DNA of 64,000 nt from the NCBI GenBank assembly GCA_963677785.2, contig CAXXDH010000002.1, positions 806,001 through 870,000 on the forward strand, given 5' to 3'. Below, piece after piece: positions 63,184-64,000 of the stretch (its first letter is position 1; each line of letters starts with the position of its first letter). The notes below the pieces were generated by a model. It had not been told where the DNA came from. It saw nothing but the letters and a program-made list of their open reading frames with translations, and searched no databases. The DNA is from G963665495 sp963677785. Lineage in GTDB: Bacteria > Desulfobacterota > Desulfovibrionia > Desulfovibrionales > Desulfovibrionaceae. The position numbers and the translations under genes are program-made.

Positions 63184-64000
63184 GTACGCTATTCTTTTTT
63201 CCATGACGTTTACCCAGTTCGTGGTGCCATATATGCTCTCGGCTGTTGGCGTCTCCCTGCCGTCCATCGGCAGAGAGTTTCAGGCTGGAGCCACGGTTTT
63301 AACGTTGGTTGAAACCGCTTTTATTGGGTGCACCGGCATGTTCATGCTTCCATTCGGCCGTCTTTCAGACATGTACGGGCGTGAGCCTTTTTTCCTTGCT
63401 GGACTGAGCCTGTTTACACTGAGCACTTTTTTGATGCCGCTGAGCCCGAACATGGTTTTTCTCATAGGTATTCGAATGCTGCAGGGCTTTGGCGGCGCCA
63501 TGCAGTCATCCACTGGCCTGGCAATCATTTCCGAAGCTTTTCCACCTGGTGAGCGAGGCAGGGCTTATGGCATAGCATCCGCGGGGGTCTATCTGGGAAT
63601 TTCCATGGGGCCAACCTTGGGCGGATTGTTGACCACCCATTTGGGATGGCGCTGGATTTTTTACACCGGGGCTCCGATTTGCCTGCTGACGCTGTTGCTC
63701 TCGTTTCGGACGCTGCCTATAGCTCCAATTCGCCGAAGCAAGGAACTTTTTGACTGGGGAGGCACTCTGTTGAATTTGTTTTGCATCGGCTGCGGTGTGG
63801 TCGGTGGAGCTTTTTTCGACCAAATTTTAGGCAAAATCGCTCTTGGCTGCAGTCTGTTGTTTCTGGTGGGGTTTATTTTTTGGGAATCCAGGGTGCCTTA
63901 TCCTCTGGTCTCGCCACGGCTGTTTCGTGAAAACAAAGATTTTGCCTATGGGTGTAGCGTGCAGTTTATAAATTACTCCGCAACGTTCGGAGTGACTTTT
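63170..64000 (+). CDS. MFS efflux transporter, DHA2/EmrB-like (partial, runs off the window)
   Basis: The frame is open from the ATG at 63170 to the window end (277 codons). GGAG lies 8-9 bases upstream inside the marR end. Helix 1 starts at YAILFSMTFTQFVVPYMLSAVGVSLP. The conserved motif A is GRLSDMYGREPFF (about residues 63-75), and the motif-C-like GIASAGVYLGISMGPTLGGLL (about 138-158) marks drug/H+ antiporters. The C-terminal helices are outside the window. Coupling to marR suggests inducible efflux of a toxic compound. Confidence 0.88.
   Translation, partial: MKPNKYAILFSMTFTQFVVPYMLSAVGVSLPSIGREFQAGATVLTLVETAFIGCTGMFMLPFGRLSDMYGREPFFLAGLSLFTLSTFLMPLSPNMVFLIGIRMLQGFGGAMQSSTGLAIISEAFPPGERGRAYGIASAGVYLGISMGPTLGGLLTTHLGWRWIFYTGAPICLLTLLLSFRTLPIAPIRRSKELFDWGGTLLNLFCIGCGVVGGAFFDQILGKIALGCSLLFLVGFIFWESRVPYPLVSPRLFRENKDFAYGCSVQFINYSATFGVTF

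Overview
The window looks like chromosomal DNA of a sulfate-reducer-type member of the Desulfovibrionaceae (Desulfobacterota). The grounds are a periplasmic, selenocysteine-containing FdhAB formate dehydrogenase with its Mo/W-cofactor genes, an anaerobic (early cobalt insertion) corrin operon with a periplasmic CbiK chelatase, and a KaiB-like protein. Base composition is moderately GC-rich, with a clearly AT-richer patch at about 58.2-62.4 kb and AT-rich non-coding DNA at 52.7-53.2 kb. No rRNA, tRNA, CRISPR array or intact insertion sequence was seen.

Layout. 0-4.3 kb: the tail of an unknown gene, then a coupled surface-glycan set (CMP-sugar synthetase-like, transketolase-like, GT-B-like transferase). 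4.6-9.6 kb: secA, galM, galE and a KaiB-like gene, closed by a convergent terminator. 9.7-12.9 kb (minus): phosphofructokinase, then an SH3b/TPR/PilZ operon. 13-22.6 kb: housekeeping and small unknown genes (HD phosphohydrolase, metallophosphoesterase, a large membrane protein, acetyltransferase, SemiSWEET, glucokinase, PpnN) with several intergenic RNA-like structures. 22.8-31.3 kb: an orphan type VI secretion tip/adaptor island (VgrG, DUF2169-pentapeptide giant, pentapeptide protein, DUF3540, DUF4150 PAAR-like).

31.3-42.4 kb (minus): a tightly overlapping cobalamin operon, cbiK-btuCDF-like-cbiL-cbiA-cbiET-cbiF-cbiG-cbiH, behind a cobalamin riboswitch that carries its own terminator. A periplasmic asparaginase is its last gene. 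42.4-52.6 kb (minus): a formate dehydrogenase operon, mobA-fdhD-fdhE-moaA-[IS1595-like gene]-[67-aa protein]-fdhA(Sec)-fdhB, followed by three exported thioredoxin-fold proteins. I infer that these maintain or switch the periplasmic selenoenzyme by thiol chemistry.

53.2-57.9 kb: a 5'-nucleotidase-like exported protein that has lost its metal-binding catalytic residues, 9 bases upstream of a TorS-like hybrid histidine kinase. I infer a periplasmic ligand-binding pseudoenzyme feeding a phosphorelay. 58.2-64 kb: a TetR regulator with an AT-rich heterodimeric ABC exporter pair, then a MarR regulator overlapping an MFS efflux gene that runs off the window. Clear palindromic operator candidates precede both transporter units. 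The most promising systems are the pseudo-nucleotidase/kinase pair and the redox-protein-equipped formate dehydrogenase operon.
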